From positions 1,036,553 to 1,100,552 of the forward strand of contig CAVQYQ010000006.1 of the NCBI GenBank assembly GCA_963718195.1: 64,000 nucleotides of DNA. The letters are read 5' to 3'. The translations under genes were made by a program, and so were the position numbers. Positions within the stretch are counted from its first letter, which is position 1; each line of letters opens with the position of its first letter. The notes below the pieces were generated by a model, which was not told the origin of the DNA, ran no database searches, and worked only from the letters and a program-made list of their open reading frames with translations. Below, one piece after another: positions 44,278-52,329 of this stretch. Source of the DNA: MADRE3 sp963718195. GTDB lineage: Bacteria > Desulfobacterota > Desulfobulbia > Desulfobulbales > Desulfocapsaceae.

Positions 44278-45195
44278 CTAAATTTTGAAAGAGTCCCCGA
44301 CTTCGAGCTCAAACGATTGAATAAACTCAGATACCGGGATTTTTCTGCTTCCAGCCGGCTGCACAACATGGACAATAATGCTGCCATCGGAGGTCGCGAT
44401 CTCAATACCATCATCAGTGATGTCGATTATCGTGCCGGCTGAACCCGAGCCGCTGCCCCGGGATGAATCAAACAGTTTGCAGCTGGTTTGCCTGATCCTT
44501 GCTGTTGCACCCGGTGCCGGATTTGATCCCCGAATGAGATTGTATATCTCGGCTGTAGGTTTGTGCCAGTCGATAACAGTGTCTTCTGGGGTAATAACCG
44601 GCTGAAAAGATGCCAGGTTTTCGTCCTGCTCAATAGCTATTGCCTGGTTATTTCTTATCAATGCAACGGCCTCGGCAATCATCCTGATACCCATCGGATA
44701 GAGCTTTTCAAAATAGACACTCTTGACCGTATCATCAGCTTCAACACTTACTTTTTCCTGCAGCAGAACAGGCCCGGTATCAACACCTTCATCGATATAG
44801 TGTATGCTGACCCCTGTCTCTGTTTCTCCATTGATCACTGCCCAGTTAATGGCAGAACCTCCCCGGTATTTCGGCAGGAGGGAAGGGTGAAAATTGATTC
44901 CGCCCCGTGGTGCAAGCTCAATCATTTCCTGTGGGACAAAGGAAGTAACAAAGGCCAGGACCAGAAGATCAGGTTGGCGCTCTGCCACCCAGGAGATGGC
45001 ATCAGCGTTTTTCAGCAACCGGGTTTGCAGGACGGGGATTGAATGCTCCTGGGCACACTGCTTTACCGGGTTGGGATATTTCTGGTTTGGTGCATCGGGT
45101 ATGGTAATAACACCGATGACCTCCTCTCCCTGGGTGATCAGTTTCTGGAGTGACTCTGCTCCAAAAGGCGCTTGTCCGATAAAGATAATCTTCAT
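44278..45195 (-). CDS. Formyltransferase-family protein (Fmt/ArnA-N-like)
   Basis: 305 residues: N-terminal formyltransferase domain (~1-175) with the N-H-D catalytic set in GGINFHPSLLPKYRGG and YIDEGVDTGPVL, and a C-terminal OB-like domain (~200-300). The HPSLLPKYRG form is closer to ArnA and formyl-THF dehydrogenase N-domains than to methionyl-tRNA formyltransferase (usually HASLLPRWRG). It probably uses 10-formyltetrahydrofolate, with an unknown acceptor. Sits after the TRAP terminator and before a TauE/SafE permease gene; the start has GGGGGAAAAG upstream. Confidence 0.8.
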   Translation of the reverse strand: MKIIFIGQAPFGAESLQKLITQGEEVIGVITIPDAPNQKYPNPVKQCAQEHSIPVLQTRLLKNADAISWVAERQPDLLVLAFVTSFVPQEMIELAPRGGINFHPSLLPKYRGGSAINWAVINGETETGVSIHYIDEGVDTGPVLLQEKVSVEADDTVKSVYFEKLYPMGIRMIAEAVALIRNNQAIAIEQDENLASFQPVITPEDTVIDWHKPTAEIYNLIRGSNPAPGATARIRQTSCKLFDSSRGSGSGSAGTIIDITDDGIEIATSDGSIIVHVVQPAGSRKIPVSEFIQSFELEVGDSFKI

Positions 45196-45241
45196 CTTTT
45201 CCCCCTGTTCGGATAACGTTATGGATTGTTATGAGTTTGAT

Positions 45242-45279
45242 ATAAAAAAAAGCCCTGGTGTACTATACAGCCAGGGCTT
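45242..45279 (-). terminator. Terminator of the TRAP (fcbT-like) operon
   Basis: On the minus strand AAGCCCTGG-N11-CCAGGGCTT (perfect 9-base stem) followed by a run of eight T. Lies 62 bases past the large-permease stop and separates it from the formyltransferase gene. Confidence 0.92.
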
Positions 45280-45340
45280 TGGAATGTCATCTAAATGGCG
45301 ATGAACATGGTTTCAGCGCAGTTTTCGTTTTGATCAACCC

Positions 45341-46885
45341 TTACCCGTAAATCATATTCGGGAAGTAGGTGATCACTGCAGGAAACAGTACGCAAATTGC
45401 GAGACCGATACACTGCATGATCAGAAAGACGATGGCTGCCTTGAAGATGGTTGCCATCTGGATATGCGGTGGGGTGACGCCACGAATATAAAACAAGGCG
45501 TAACCAAACGGTGGGCTCAAGAACGACATCTGCATATTGATGATGTACAGCACGCCGAACCACAATGCGACATCACCTGGATCTGGTCCGGGAAGGCCGA
45601 AGAGGCCGGGAAAGGTCAATGATTTGACGATCGGTACAAAAATCGGAACCGCAAGCAGCAGGATGCCGACCCAGTCAAGGAACATACCAAGAATAACGAG
45701 CAGGAACATCATCAGAAAGAGGATTCCGTAGGGGCCAAGACCAAGACCGAGCATTGTCTCAGTGATAAATGCCTGTCCACCCTGGAGGATATAGAAACCA
45801 ACGAACACCGAGGCACCGAACATGATCCACAATACCATGGTCGAGGCCCGCAGCGTTGTGAGGCTTGCTTCTTTGAGCACCAGCAGGCTGAATTTTCTTT
45901 GGATGATAGCGACGATAACCGATCCACAGGAGCCGATTCCGGCCGCTTCCACAGGAGTGGCGATACCACCAAAAAGGAGACCGAGGACGAGAAATACCAG
46001 GAACAGTGGGGCGATCAACCCTTTGAGCAGCTTGATCTTTTCCCACCAGCTGATCAGTTCTTCTTTCGGCAGAGCCGGACAGAGATTCGGGTTTAAATAG
46101 GAGCGAAGCAGAACGTAGGTGACGTACATACCGGAAAGCATCAGTCCGGGAATAAACGAACCCATATAAAGTTCACCGACTGACTGCTGGGCGACAACGG
46201 CGTAGAGAATCGCCAGAATCGATGGCGGAATCAGGATACCCAGAGTTCCACCCGCCATGATTGATCCCAGGGCGATTTTTTCGTCATAGTTCCTGTTAAG
46301 CATTGCTGGCAGAGCAAGAATACCCATGGTCACAACCGCTGCCCCGATAACACCGACCATCGCCGCGAGAATAGTTGAGGCAACAATGGTTGCTGCCGCC
46401 AGACCGCCGCGCAGACCACCCATCCATCGATAGACAACCGAAAACATTTCTTCGATTATTCCGGCCCGCTCAAGCATTGCCGCCATAAAGATAAAGAGCG
46501 GAATGGCGGAGAGATCGGAGTTGGTCATCATCGGAAAGATTCGACTTGGCAGGATGTTGAGCATTGCCTGGTCGCCGACCAGATAAATGAACACACAGCC
46601 AAGACCACCGGTGACAAAGGCTAATGGGAGCCCTGCCATCAGGAAAATAACGAGGCTGCCGAACATGTACCAGGTCAACGTTGAAATATCATATCCTGCA
46701 AGGATTCCAGCTGTCCGAAAGAGGAAATAATCATCTCCGTATGGGTCATAGAAGAAGATGTTAATCATTTCTACCAGGACACAGCCGGCCATTACAAGAG
46801 TGGCACCGTAAACAATGATACTCCAGAACAGGCCTCCTTTCTTGTACGGCCTTTTTTCTGTATTGGTTTTAATTGCAGCATCCAT
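45341..46885 (-). CDS. TRAP transporter large permease (mannitol/chloroaromatic subfamily)
   Basis: 514 residues, longer than ordinary DctM, as expected for the FcbT3/TakM-type subfamily. About 12-13 membrane helices; conserved segments ALPLFIFMAAMLERAGI-like (SAIPLFIFMAAML), GILIPPSILAILYAV, FGGIATPVEAAGIG, and FLSPPFGYALFYIRG at the C-terminus. Couples sodium to substrate import with the small permease and TAT-exported binding protein of the same operon; its ATG is 2 bases after the small-permease stop. Members move 2-oxo or 2-hydroxy monocarboxylates such as pyruvate and lactate, which fits glycolate uptake. Confidence 0.9.
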   Translation of the reverse strand: MDAAIKTNTEKRPYKKGGLFWSIIVYGATLVMAGCVLVEMINIFFYDPYGDDYFLFRTAGILAGYDISTLTWYMFGSLVIFLMAGLPLAFVTGGLGCVFIYLVGDQAMLNILPSRIFPMMTNSDLSAIPLFIFMAAMLERAGIIEEMFSVVYRWMGGLRGGLAAATIVASTILAAMVGVIGAAVVTMGILALPAMLNRNYDEKIALGSIMAGGTLGILIPPSILAILYAVVAQQSVGELYMGSFIPGLMLSGMYVTYVLLRSYLNPNLCPALPKEELISWWEKIKLLKGLIAPLFLVFLVLGLLFGGIATPVEAAGIGSCGSVIVAIIQRKFSLLVLKEASLTTLRASTMVLWIMFGASVFVGFYILQGGQAFITETMLGLGLGPYGILFLMMFLLVILGMFLDWVGILLLAVPIFVPIVKSLTFPGLFGLPGPDPGDVALWFGVLYIINMQMSFLSPPFGYALFYIRGVTPPHIQMATIFKAAIVFLIMQCIGLAICVLFPAVITYFPNMIYG

Positions 46886-46887
46886 GA

Positions 46888-47568
46888 TTACGCACTCCTA
46901 CCTAGTTGATTGAAACGTTTAATATCTTTATACAGCTTCGATATGGCCGCAAGAGTAATCAGTATGCCACCTATAAGCATCATCGCCTTAACCGGATAAT
47001 ACTGGATCTGCCAGGTTTCCATGGTGCGTTCCCGCATTCCAATGGAATCCATCATGAATCCATATGAGGTGCCCATCAGGACGATAAAGAAAACAAAAGA
47101 AAAAACGGAAGTGAAAATGTCCAGCCCGTGTTGGCCGCGTTTGGGGAACTTATTGTAGATGATATCTACCGCCACATGAGAGCCATGCAGGTAGGCATAA
47201 GCACCGGCGAGCAGGTATTGCATGCCAAAGAGCAAAAAGGAAGATTCATGCACCCAGATTGTCGGTTTGTTAAAGATATAACGTGCAATAACCTCAAAGG
47301 CGTAAAAAACAACGGCGGTAATCGTCCAGAAGGCAACAAACTGACCGGTATGCTCACATATCCAGTCGAAAATTTTTATAATGCTGTTACTTGAGACTTC
47401 GACGGCACCCTCCTGTTCGCTGCTGTCCGGTAAGGTGCCATCTTTTTCAAATTGTTTTCTTTCCAGATAATAACAAACTGCAATCATGGCTATGGGCATG
47501 AGCGCCAGCCAGCCCCAGTAGAACCAGTGAGGCAGTACAAAACCAAAATCTATCTTTTCTGCGTTCAT
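46888..47568 (-). CDS. TRAP transporter small permease (mannitol/chloroaromatic subfamily)
   Basis: 226 residues with an extra N-terminal helix (~13-32) before the four DctQ helices, the layout of this subfamily. Conserved features: WICEHTGQFVAFWTI, ARYIFNKPTIWVHESSFLLFG, and HGSHVAVDIIYNKFPKRGQ. GGGAG upstream of the ATG supports the start. It bridges the binding protein and the large permease. Downstream gene follows almost at once; a strong hairpin lies between it and the upstream binding-protein gene. Confidence 0.88.
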   Translation of the reverse strand: MNAEKIDFGFVLPHWFYWGWLALMPIAMIAVCYYLERKQFEKDGTLPDSSEQEGAVEVSSNSIIKIFDWICEHTGQFVAFWTITAVVFYAFEVIARYIFNKPTIWVHESSFLLFGMQYLLAGAYAYLHGSHVAVDIIYNKFPKRGQHGLDIFTSVFSFVFFIVLMGTSYGFMMDSIGMRERTMETWQIQYYPVKAMMLIGGILITLAAISKLYKDIKRFNQLGRSA

Positions 47569-47602
47569 TTTAGAAAAACTCCCTTCCCGATGATCAGGTA
47601 TG

Positions 47603-47632
47603 AAAAACGGAGGTCAAAAGACCTCCGTTTTT
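47603..47632 (-). terminator. Intra-operon terminator after the TRAP binding-protein gene
   Basis: AAAAACGGAGGTC-AAAA-GACCTCCGTTTTT: 13-base symmetric stem with flanking A/T runs, able to end transcription in either direction. It lies between the binding-protein stop (47669) and the small-permease start (47568), probably allowing partial readthrough. Confidence 0.9.
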
Positions 47633-47668
47633 ATCAAAAAATGCCGTACCTATCCTAATGATGATAGA

Positions 47669-48817
47669 TTACAGGGAATACCCCTTGATATCTTCTGGAG
47701 TGAGATATCCCATGAGGTCGTTGAGCATGAAGTCGATCTGCAGTGCGAGGACTTCCGCTGCTTCCGGACTTTTCTTGGCCCAGTTGAACCAGATTGGAAT
47801 GGCCTTCTTACGAAACTCAGCCACGTCATCGGCGCTCATTCGGTTTACGATACTACCCGCTTCTTTGAACTTGGCCAATGCGTCGACATTACGTTTCTGG
47901 ATTCCAAGATAATGCTGGCTGGAGAAGACTTTGACCTGCTCTTCCATCAGGGACTGCATTGCCGGGGAGAGTCTCTTCCATGCTCCAAGGTTACAGGAAA
48001 CCTCCATCAGGTCAACCGGCTGATAAATTGACATCAGTCCTGGAGGGCCAAACAGGATGTACTTGGTAACCTGAGCAAAACCGAGATCCCAGTTAACAGC
48101 AGGTCCAACGTAGTCAGCGGCGTCGATCGTTCCTTTCTCGAGGGCCGGGAAGATATCGGAACCTGGCAGGGAAACGGTGGAAGCACCAAATGACTGGAAT
48201 ACCTCAGCAACCATTCCACCAGGAACACGGAGTTTCATGCCTTTGAAATCGGCCACAGAGTTGACCGGCTTCTTGGAATGAATGATATTGGCATCATGCT
48301 GGACGTGGCCGACATAGAACAGGCCGTGCTTGGCATATATTTTTCGTGCCAGCTCTTTCATACCAAGAGCATCAAACATGATGTCCCACTGGGCTGGCTG
48401 ATCCGGCCCAACCGGATAGGATGAAAGGAAAACAGAGGCAGGAATTTTTCCAGCCCAGTAGAGGGTAAACGCGTTCATGCCCTGCAGAACACCTGTCTTT
48501 ACCGCTTCAAAGAGGGCATTATTATCGGCCGCAACAGACTTTGCCGGAAATGGTTTAACGTCAAGTTCGCCACCTGATTTCTCTTTGAAGCCTTTACACC
48601 AGCTTTCAAAAAGCGTGTATCCGCTTGTTCCAGCATCCCAGGTGGACTGCATTTTCCATACAGTTGTTTTTGCTTTAGCGGTCTGAATAAAAGGACCGAC
48701 AGCCGTGCTTGCTGCAACTGCTGCACCGGCTGCAGCGGCAGTTTTCAGAAACTTACGCCTGCCATTGCTTTTTGATTCAACCTTTACTTCGTCTTTTTTC
48801 CGTCCTTGTTCCTGCAT
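47669..48817 (-). CDS. TAT-exported TRAP substrate-binding protein (TakP-like)
   Basis: 382 residues with a twin-arginine leader (NGRRKFLKTAAAAG, cleavage near AKAK). The mature part is of the TakP/FcbT1 type: KMQSTWDAGTSGYTLFE, KSVAADNNALFEAVKTGVLQ, YVGHVQHDANIIHSKKP, MKLRVPGGMVAEVFQSFG, ALEKGTIDAADYVGP. Relatives bind pyruvate/2-oxo acids (TakP) or lactate, often with a cation; TAT export would suit folding with a cofactor or ion. First gene of the TRAP operon and divergent from the malate-CoA ligase operon, so it is the best candidate for glycolate capture. AGGAG upstream of the ATG. Confidence 0.9.
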   Translation of the reverse strand: MQEQGRKKDEVKVESKSNGRRKFLKTAAAAGAAVAASTAVGPFIQTAKAKTTVWKMQSTWDAGTSGYTLFESWCKGFKEKSGGELDVKPFPAKSVAADNNALFEAVKTGVLQGMNAFTLYWAGKIPASVFLSSYPVGPDQPAQWDIMFDALGMKELARKIYAKHGLFYVGHVQHDANIIHSKKPVNSVADFKGMKLRVPGGMVAEVFQSFGASTVSLPGSDIFPALEKGTIDAADYVGPAVNWDLGFAQVTKYILFGPPGLMSIYQPVDLMEVSCNLGAWKRLSPAMQSLMEEQVKVFSSQHYLGIQKRNVDALAKFKEAGSIVNRMSADDVAEFRKKAIPIWFNWAKKSPEAAEVLALQIDFMLNDLMGYLTPEDIKGYSL

Positions 48818-49091
48818 AATTTCACTCCTTTACTAAGGGGTTGGTGATTTCCAACAACTCAATTTAATAATTGGGTTGCTTGTTGAAACTCCGGACAATT
48901 GTGGACGTGGTTTGGACAGTTACCACGATCCTGCTTAAAAAAACTTGCGATACCTGGTACTTCACATTCAACTTCAAAGAACTATACATCTTTGGGATAG
49001 AGACGTTCTCTATACAATGTTACTGAACAGAGGAGGAACGTCCGATATGCCCACAGTGGAACCGGTAAAAGAATCACTCGTCTTCTGTTCA

Positions 49092-49142
49092 TCTGGTCAA
49101 ACCAGAGTGTTTTCTATTAAAACTTTTAGCAGAGCCTGTCAA
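49092..49142 (-). promoter_or_regulatory. TRAP operon promoter with FadR-type operator at the start site
   Basis: On the minus strand TTGACA (49142-49137), exactly 17 bases, TAATAG (49119-49114): a near-consensus sigma-70 promoter. Just downstream is TCTGGT-TTG-ACCAGA (49106-49092), a perfect 15-base palindrome covering about +3 to +20, positioned for repression. The leader to the binding-protein start is ~290 bases. Confidence 0.78.
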
Positions 49143-49527
49143 TTGTTTTTCAACAGGAGTAATGGCGATTCGCAAACAGATATCTGCAAATAACTATCTG
49201 AAATGAAGTAGATAAATAATATTTTACAAGATATTTATTATCCCTCCGCCGTTTATGATGAAGAAATGGCCTCTATTCTGTTCTCGTTGGCCAATTATGA
49301 TCAGTGGTGCTCATGCAAGGTTGTGCATGTCTGCTTTTGGCGGACCCGGATGTCCGTATACTTGTTGTGTGTAAGTAATTGATAAAGTGTAGATAACTTT
49401 ATTTTGGCGAAGGTCGGTTAGGTGGTAATGCTCCTCGTCTGGCACTATTGAAGATACAGCTGTTACCGAGGTTTTTCTGGAAATTGGCGAACAAATCTTG
49501 TCTTAATTTTTGGATTCACGTATCCCA

Positions 49528-49549
49528 GTTGTCCGAAATTTCAGACAAC
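49528..49549. promoter_or_regulatory. Second palindrome in the TRAP / ligase divergent region
   Basis: GTTGTC-N10-GACAAC, with a GAAATTTC palindrome in its centre; overall 20 of 22 bases are symmetric. It lies 142 bases before the presumed ligase promoter and is unlike the CTGGT boxes, so a different regulator is likely. The rest of the 1029-base region 48818-49846 is AT-rich and shows no convincing gene (an 82-codon frame at 48945 has no ribosome site). Confidence 0.6.
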
Positions 49550-49690
49550 ATGGCATTGTCTTGTGCGTCGCAGAAATAAAACTATTTTTGTTTCTCCAGG
49601 CAGCTCAGTAAAGATATTACTGTATGTAAAGGCTTCACTGGATGTCTGTCTCATCGGTTGGAAAAAAGGCACTATTTGACTTGAAATTCC

Positions 49691-49737
49691 TTGACAATCC
49701 TCACTCACCATGACATTTTAAACTGGTCTTACCAGGA
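49691..49737 (+). promoter_or_regulatory. Malate-CoA ligase / glycolate operon promoter and operator
   Basis: TTGACA at 49691-49696 with a weak -10 (CATTTT at 49714, 17-base spacing). Immediately after it AACTGGTCTTACCAGGA (49721-49737) contains CTGGT-CTT-ACCAG and would cover the transcription start. The 17-mer is identical to that inside the maeB promoter. The leader to the first ATG is about 120 bases. Confidence 0.72.
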
Positions 49738-49846
49738 AGCATTACGTCTGCGCATAAAAAATTTAGATTCCACCTGATAGCAGGAACAGGGGAAAATCTT
49801 ATGAGGCCGGACAATTTAATTACATATTACCGATGACGGAGGAAAG

Positions 49847-51103
49847 ATGGCAAAATTTCTAGAGTATCGCGGAAAAGAGTATTTTAAAGAAGCCGCTATC
49901 CCCGTTCCTGAAGGTGCTGTGGTAAGCACACCCGAAGAAGCGGAGGAAGCAGCGAGGAAAATTGGTAAACCAGTCGTCGTAAAAGCCCAGGTTCTCGCCG
50001 GTGGAAGAGGCAAGGCCGGTGGTGTGAAGCTGGTCTCGACTCCCGAAGAGGCGAAACAGGCGGCAGAACAGATTTTGGGTATGGAAATCAAAGGGCTTCT
50101 GGTAAAGCAGGTGCTGGTTGAAGAGCAGCTTGCCATTGCCCAGGAGTTCTATGCCGGACTTATCATAAATTCAGCCCAGGAGGTGCGAGGGCCGGTTCTG
50201 ATGTTCAGCCCAGAAGGTGGAATGGATATCGAATCTGTACCTGAGGACAGGATCGCAACGCTGAACGTGGACGTGATCAAAGGGCTGATGATGCATGATA
50301 CCCTCGATATGGTTGTATCCATGGGGATAAAAGGTGCTGCGGTCAGGCCTCTAGCCGATGTTGTCTTGAAACTATACAAGGTTTTCAGGAACAAGGATTG
50401 CCGTGCCCTGGAAATTAATCCGCTTGTCCTGACTGAAGACGGCAAGGTCTATGCCGCTGACTGCAGAATGGAAGCAGATGACCAGGCAGTTTTCAGGCAT
50501 CCTGAATTCAATATCAAGATTGGTCGGGAGTTCCTGAAAGAACCAACAGAGCTCGACCTGATCGGCTGGTCATATGAGGCGAGTGATTTCAGGGGGACAA
50601 GTTATGTTGCTGAAATGGCATCGCCTGAAGAAGTTGCCCAAGGCGGCTATGTTGGCTACCACGGTATTGGCGGTGGTGCTGCAATGCTTGGTATGGACGC
50701 ACTCAACAAAGTTGGCCTGAAAGTTGCCGACTATGCTGATACCAGCGGTAACCCGACAGCGTCCAAAGTGTATCGCACGGTTAAACTCATCATGTCTCAA
50801 CCGGGCATCGAGGGCTATTTTCTTTCCGGTTTCATGATGGCGAATCAGGAGCAATGGCATCATGCCCACGGACTTGTCAAGGCGCTCAGAGAAGAACTGC
50901 CGAACCGGCCGGGATTCCCCGTTGTCCTGCTTTTATGTGGTAACAAAGAAAAAGAGTCACAGGCGATTTTGAAGGAAGGTCTTGCTGAGTTTGGAGATCG
51001 AGTAGAGATATATGACCGGGAGCATGTTTACGATGCCAAATTCATAGGCGGCAGAGTCAAGGCTCTGGTAGAAGAGTATCGCAAAGATCAGGCAGCAGCC
51101 TAG
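49847..51103 (+). CDS. Malate-CoA ligase beta subunit (SucC/MtkA-like)
   Basis: 418 residues, longer than SucC (~388). ATP-grasp N-terminal part (VVKAQVLAGGRGKAGGVKL; ALEINPLV; YAADCRMEADD) and CoA-ligase C-terminal part (GYHGIGGGAAMLGMDALNKVG; FLSGFMMANQEQWHHAHGLVKAL). Several SucC landmarks differ: the usual VNGAGLAM is replaced by YHGIGGGAAM. The gene order with an alpha subunit and a malyl-CoA lyase points to malate rather than succinate as partner. In this setting it would run towards malate + CoA + ATP. Overlap with succinyl-CoA synthetase activity cannot be excluded. GGAGGAAAG precedes the ATG. Confidence 0.83.
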   Translation: MAKFLEYRGKEYFKEAAIPVPEGAVVSTPEEAEEAARKIGKPVVVKAQVLAGGRGKAGGVKLVSTPEEAKQAAEQILGMEIKGLLVKQVLVEEQLAIAQEFYAGLIINSAQEVRGPVLMFSPEGGMDIESVPEDRIATLNVDVIKGLMMHDTLDMVVSMGIKGAAVRPLADVVLKLYKVFRNKDCRALEINPLVLTEDGKVYAADCRMEADDQAVFRHPEFNIKIGREFLKEPTELDLIGWSYEASDFRGTSYVAEMASPEEVAQGGYVGYHGIGGGAAMLGMDALNKVGLKVADYADTSGNPTASKVYRTVKLIMSQPGIEGYFLSGFMMANQEQWHHAHGLVKALREELPNRPGFPVVLLLCGNKEKESQAILKEGLAEFGDRVEIYDREHVYDAKFIGGRVKALVEEYRKDQAAA

Positions 51104-51116
51104 AGGGGAGATACAG

Positions 51117-51401
51117 ATGGAATTTTCTGAAAGAACGATAAAAATCATCATTGATGAAGAAAAATGTGAAGGCTGTGAGACTCATGCCTGTGTCGAAGCG
51201 TGTAAAACATATAGCAGGGGAATTCTGGTTCTCAAGGACGGTAAACCTGCCGTCGAAGGGTCAGACGAGGAACTGGCCAGAAAAGGTACAGAATGTCTCG
51301 CCTGTGAATACGCCTGCTGGTTCAGAGGAAATTCGGCAATTACTATTGAGGCCCCTATCCAGGGATTGGCAGAATACAGAGCAAAGCACGGTACAGAATA
51401 A
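51117..51401 (+). CDS. Small ferredoxin-like protein between the ligase subunits
   Basis: 94 residues, 13 bases after the beta-subunit stop and 11 before the alpha-subunit start. Seven cysteines: C-x2-C-x4-C-x3-C near the N-terminus (CEGCETHACVEAC, residues 17-29) and C-x2-C-x3-C further on (CLACEYAC, 60-67), followed by WFRGNSAITIEAPIQGLAEY. This is reminiscent of a two-cluster ferredoxin in which one cysteine is missing and spacings are altered; FixX-like ferredoxins share the ECLACEYAC / GTECLAC pattern. It may be a ligase accessory subunit or an electron carrier for GlcF or PFOR. Function unknown. Confidence 0.8.
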   Translation: MEFSERTIKIIIDEEKCEGCETHACVEACKTYSRGILVLKDGKPAVEGSDEELARKGTECLACEYACWFRGNSAITIEAPIQGLAEYRAKHGTE

Positions 51402-51412
51402 CAGGGGATGAT

Positions 51413-52309
51413 ATGTCTATAATAATAGATGAAAATACAACGGTAGTTGTTCAGGGTATGACAGGGAGGGAAGGTTCTCTTCGCACCAAGTACATGCAGG
51501 ACTATGGTACAAACGTGGTTGCCGGTGTAACACCTGGAAAAGGTGGGACAGAGGTCCACGGTATTCCTGTCTATGATACGGTTAAAGAGGCAATCAGGCA
51601 TCACGGAATGATCGATGCATCGGTAACCTTTATACCAGGACCTGCGCTGAAAGGTGCTGTGTATGAGGCGATCGACGCGGGCATCAAGTTTGTCTGTTCT
51701 CCGGTGGAAAGAATACCAATTCATGACGTAATAGATATGGTCTCGTATGCCAGGAAAAATGATGTTAAACTCCTGGGGCCGGGAAGTCTTGGCATGATCA
51801 GTCCGGGTAAAGCGGTCGTCGGCTGGCTTGGCGGAAGTGTTGACTGGGCGAGCATGCTGTTTGAACCTGGACCAGTTGGGGTTATATCAAGAAGTGGTGG
51901 TCAGTCAGGAACCGTGCCGTGGGCACTTAAGGTCGCCGGGCTTGGTATCAGTACCGCATTGCATATCGGTACAGAGCCTGTCCTGGGATTGACCATGGCC
52001 GATGTGCTGAAGAACTTTGAGCAAGACGATCAGACAAAAGCCGTTGCGGTATTTGGCGAAATTGGTGGCACACTCGAAGAAGAAGCCGCCGAAGCGGTTG
52101 CCAACAAAGATTTTACTAAACCGCTGGTTGTGTTTATTGCTGGTGCCTGGGCACCTGAAGGCATGAGGTTTTCCCATGCCAGCAGTATCGTTGAGAAAGG
52201 ACGTGGCACAGCCCAGGGTAAAATGAAGGCTTTGACCGAAGCTGGAGCCTATGTGGTTGACAGCCCGGAAGAAATTGCACCTAAGATTAAAGAACTTATC
52301 GAAATCTAA
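51413..52309 (+). CDS. Malate-CoA ligase alpha subunit (SucD/MtkB-like)
   Basis: 298 residues. N-terminal CoA-binding Rossmann part (VVVQGMTGREGSLRTKYMQDYG; GVTPGKGG), PVERIPIHDVIDMVSYAR, and the ligase domain with GVISRSGGQSGTVPW in place of the usual SRSGTLTYE. The phospho-histidine is kept in RFSHASSIVEKGRGTA, so the phosphoryl relay should work. The altered SRSG region and its partner's changes set this pair apart from housekeeping succinyl-CoA synthetase. Together with the beta subunit it would convert malyl-CoA to malate with ATP formation. AGGGGATG lies upstream; the lyase gene follows after 20 bases. Confidence 0.85.
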   Translation: MSIIIDENTTVVVQGMTGREGSLRTKYMQDYGTNVVAGVTPGKGGTEVHGIPVYDTVKEAIRHHGMIDASVTFIPGPALKGAVYEAIDAGIKFVCSPVERIPIHDVIDMVSYARKNDVKLLGPGSLGMISPGKAVVGWLGGSVDWASMLFEPGPVGVISRSGGQSGTVPWALKVAGLGISTALHIGTEPVLGLTMADVLKNFEQDDQTKAVAVFGEIGGTLEEEAAEAVANKDFTKPLVVFIAGAWAPEGMRFSHASSIVEKGRGTAQGKMKALTEAGAYVVDSPEEIAPKIKELIEI

Positions 52310-52329
52310 TCAAATCAGGAGGATCTATC

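Noticed and set aside
43455..45195. Sulfonate degradation island suggested by TauE/SafE
   Set aside because: No sulfite-lyase, isethionate, sulfolactate or DHPS enzyme is present, so a sulfonate role is unsupported.
48945..49193. An 82-codon frame in the TRAP/ligase intergenic region
   Set aside because: It overlaps the TRAP promoter and operator, has no ribosome site and no family features.
49847..52309. Ordinary succinyl-CoA synthetase of the TCA cycle
   Set aside because: Not fully excluded, but the lyase and glycolate genes in the operon, the inserted Cys protein and altered SucC/SucD motifs favour malate-CoA ligase.
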